Source: Parcubacteria group bacterium CG11_big_fil_rev_8_21_14_0_20_41_14
GTDB taxonomy: Bacteria > Patescibacteriota > Patescibacteriia > UBA2169
Direction of reading: 5' to 3'
DNA length: 6,542 nucleotides
NCBI GenBank assembly: GCA_002787075.1
Contig: PCVT01000066.1
Span: forward strand, 1-6,542
The notes beneath the pieces were generated by a model, which ran no database searches, was not told the DNA's origin, and saw nothing but the letters and a program-made list of their open reading frames with translations. The position numbers and the translations under genes are program-made. Shown here piece after piece: positions 5,712 through 6,542 of this stretch (position 1 is its first letter; each line of letters starts with the position of its first letter).

Positions 5712-6456
5712 GAACATCCTGAATCACGACATTCTCAAGCGGACGATCGTGCCCGTCGCGCTCAACCGCGGATATGGCATCAACAATATCCATGCCTTCA
5801 AGAACTCTTCCAAACACTGGGTGCTTATACGCTACTGGCTCTTTATTGAAATCCAAATAACTGTTGTCTGCTATGTTGACAAAAAATTGGCTTCCTCCAG
5901 TTCCTGCTCCAGCGTTTGCCATTGATAATGTTCCGCGCTCATTAGTGAAATCAGCGCTGAATTCGTCTTCTATGAAGTATCCAGGCCCGCCTGTTCCGTC
6001 ATTATTTGGATCATCATCTTTTGATAATGGGTCTCCTCCTTGGATCATAAAATCTGGAATCACGCGGTGGAATGTTACTCCATCATAGAAATTCGCTTTT
6101 GCGAGCTTTAGAAAATTGCCAGCTGTGATAGGCATCTTTTCCAAAAACAATTCTATTTTTATGTCGCCCATATTTGTTTTAAGCGTGATGATCTGATTTT
6201 TTATCTCTCCGTCATCTTGAGCGACTGAATCCGCTATAGCGGATGAAGGAGTAGAAGGATCTATTGTGGCATTATTGGAATTATCTTGCATAGTATCTAA
6301 TATTTGATTATTTGTTTGGTCCTGTCCAAATGTAGCGACTATAGAATTATTATTATTTTTTGATAATGCGTCTTCTTGTTCCTCTTTCTTAAGCGCGCAT
6401 CCAGAAGCCACAAGCGCGACTATTGATACGATAAGAATGATTTTGATTTTTTGCAT
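5701..6456 (-). CDS. Cyclophilin-type peptidyl-prolyl cis-trans isomerase, lipoprotein
   Basis: A 251-residue protein that speeds cis-trans isomerisation of Xaa-Pro bonds, acting outside the cytoplasmic membrane. The N-terminus is a lipoprotein signal: MQKIKIILIVSIVALVASGC, with the lipobox ASGC and the lipidated Cys20. A polar, Asn/Gln/Asp/Ser-rich linker spans about 21-87. The cyclophilin domain (about 88-251) has FHRVIPDFMIQGGDP (129-143) with Arg131 and Gln139 of the active site, GTLSMANAGAGTGGSQFF (175-192) with Asn181, Gln190 and Phe192, and KHPVFGRV (211-218) with His212. Tyr200 stands at the position of human Trp121, which usually means poor cyclosporin binding. An acidic insert SKDDDPNNDG (145-154) precedes GGPGY. 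ATG 6456 gives the signal peptide and lies 3 nt after the upstream stop without a Shine-Dalgarno. It may help fold secreted proteins such as the neighbouring PKD protein; this is inferred from context. Confidence 0.93.
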   Translation of the reverse strand: MQKIKIILIVSIVALVASGCALKKEEQEDALSKNNNNSIVATFGQDQTNNQILDTMQDNSNNATIDPSTPSSAIADSVAQDDGEIKNQIITLKTNMGDIKIELFLEKMPITAGNFLKLAKANFYDGVTFHRVIPDFMIQGGDPLSKDDDPNNDGTGGPGYFIEDEFSADFTNERGTLSMANAGAGTGGSQFFVNIADNSYLDFNKEPVAYKHPVFGRVLEGMDIVDAISAVERDGHDRPLENVVIQDVLVE

Positions 6457-6459
6457 AGA

Positions 6460-6542
6460 TTAAAATATAACTGGTATTGATACTAAGTCCTGCAGGCTTC
6501 CGTCTTTGGCGCTATAGGAGAACACTTCTAAAAAGCCTGTCT
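6460..6542 (-). CDS. C-terminal end of a Gmad2-like Ig-domain protein (partial)
   Basis: Only the last 26 codons and a TAA stop (6460-6462) are in the window; the rest lies beyond the right edge. The readable tail is TGFLEVFSYSAKDGSLQDL followed by VSIPVIF. The pattern G-x-L-x-V-F-x-x-S-A-K-D-G-S, ending in a beta strand with I-P-V, is the closing part that I recognise from Gmad2 domains (an Ig-like fold named from sporulation and germination proteins, and common in CPR secreted proteins). It is open across its whole length, in the same frame as the cyclophilin gene, and ends 3 nt before it, so the two are probably co-transcribed. The coding call is likely; the family name rests on a short match by memory. 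Confidence 0.6.
   Translation of the reverse strand, partial: TGFLEVFSYSAKDGSLQDLVSIPVIF

Noticed and set aside
364..6456. Recoded UGA (as in Gracilibacteria or Absconditabacteria)
   Set aside because: All genes read through fully with the standard code, use TGG for Trp and end in TAA; no in-frame TGA is needed.

Overview
The window looks like a piece of a small, AT-rich bacterial genome, most likely a Candidate Phyla Radiation (Patescibacteria, Parcubacteria-like) bacterium. This is inferred from the gene mix: a DUF5654-like mini membrane protein, a thrombospondin-type-3/PKD surface protein with a C-terminal anchor, a cyclophilin lipoprotein and a Gmad2-like tail, packed tightly with few Shine-Dalgarno sites. 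All eight visible stop codons are TAA. No in-frame UGA is needed, so the standard bacterial code fits.

Layout: positions 1 to about 320 (+ strand) hold the 3' three quarters of the RNase P RNA gene (rnpB), cut at the left edge. A perfect inverted repeat at 332-373 separates it from the convergent gene block and can terminate transcription from both sides. Everything from 364 to the right edge is one tightly packed minus-strand gene series. In transcription order it reads: C-terminal end of a Gmad2-like protein (6542-6460), cyclophilin-type peptidyl-prolyl isomerase lipoprotein (6456-5701), secreted TSP3/PKD protein (5675-4461), PfkB-family kinase (4459-3497), DUF5654-like two-helix membrane protein (3504-3205), six-helix membrane protein (3195-2491), RecJ exonuclease (2498-765), and RNase HI (762-364). 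Junctions are +3, +25, +1, -8, +9, -8 and +2 nt. The only gap with room for a promoter (5676-5700) carries a TTGTTG-N17-TATAAT match placed so that the transcript would begin at or next to the start codon (a leaderless mRNA).

Functionally the series mixes three cell-envelope proteins acting outside the membrane (Gmad2-like, cyclophilin, PKD/TSP3), two integral membrane proteins of unknown role, one small-molecule kinase, and a nucleic-acid pair (RecJ and RNase HI) that can act together on RNA-DNA hybrids and single-stranded DNA. There is no unexplained stretch longer than 300 bases.

The most unusual signals are an in-frame palindromic insertion of about 36 nt in the N-terminal part of recJ, a roughly six-fold excess of the tetramer CGCG across the window, the probable leaderless promoter, and a terminator whose stem contains the stop codon of rnhA. 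I see no phage, transposon, CRISPR or defence system here.
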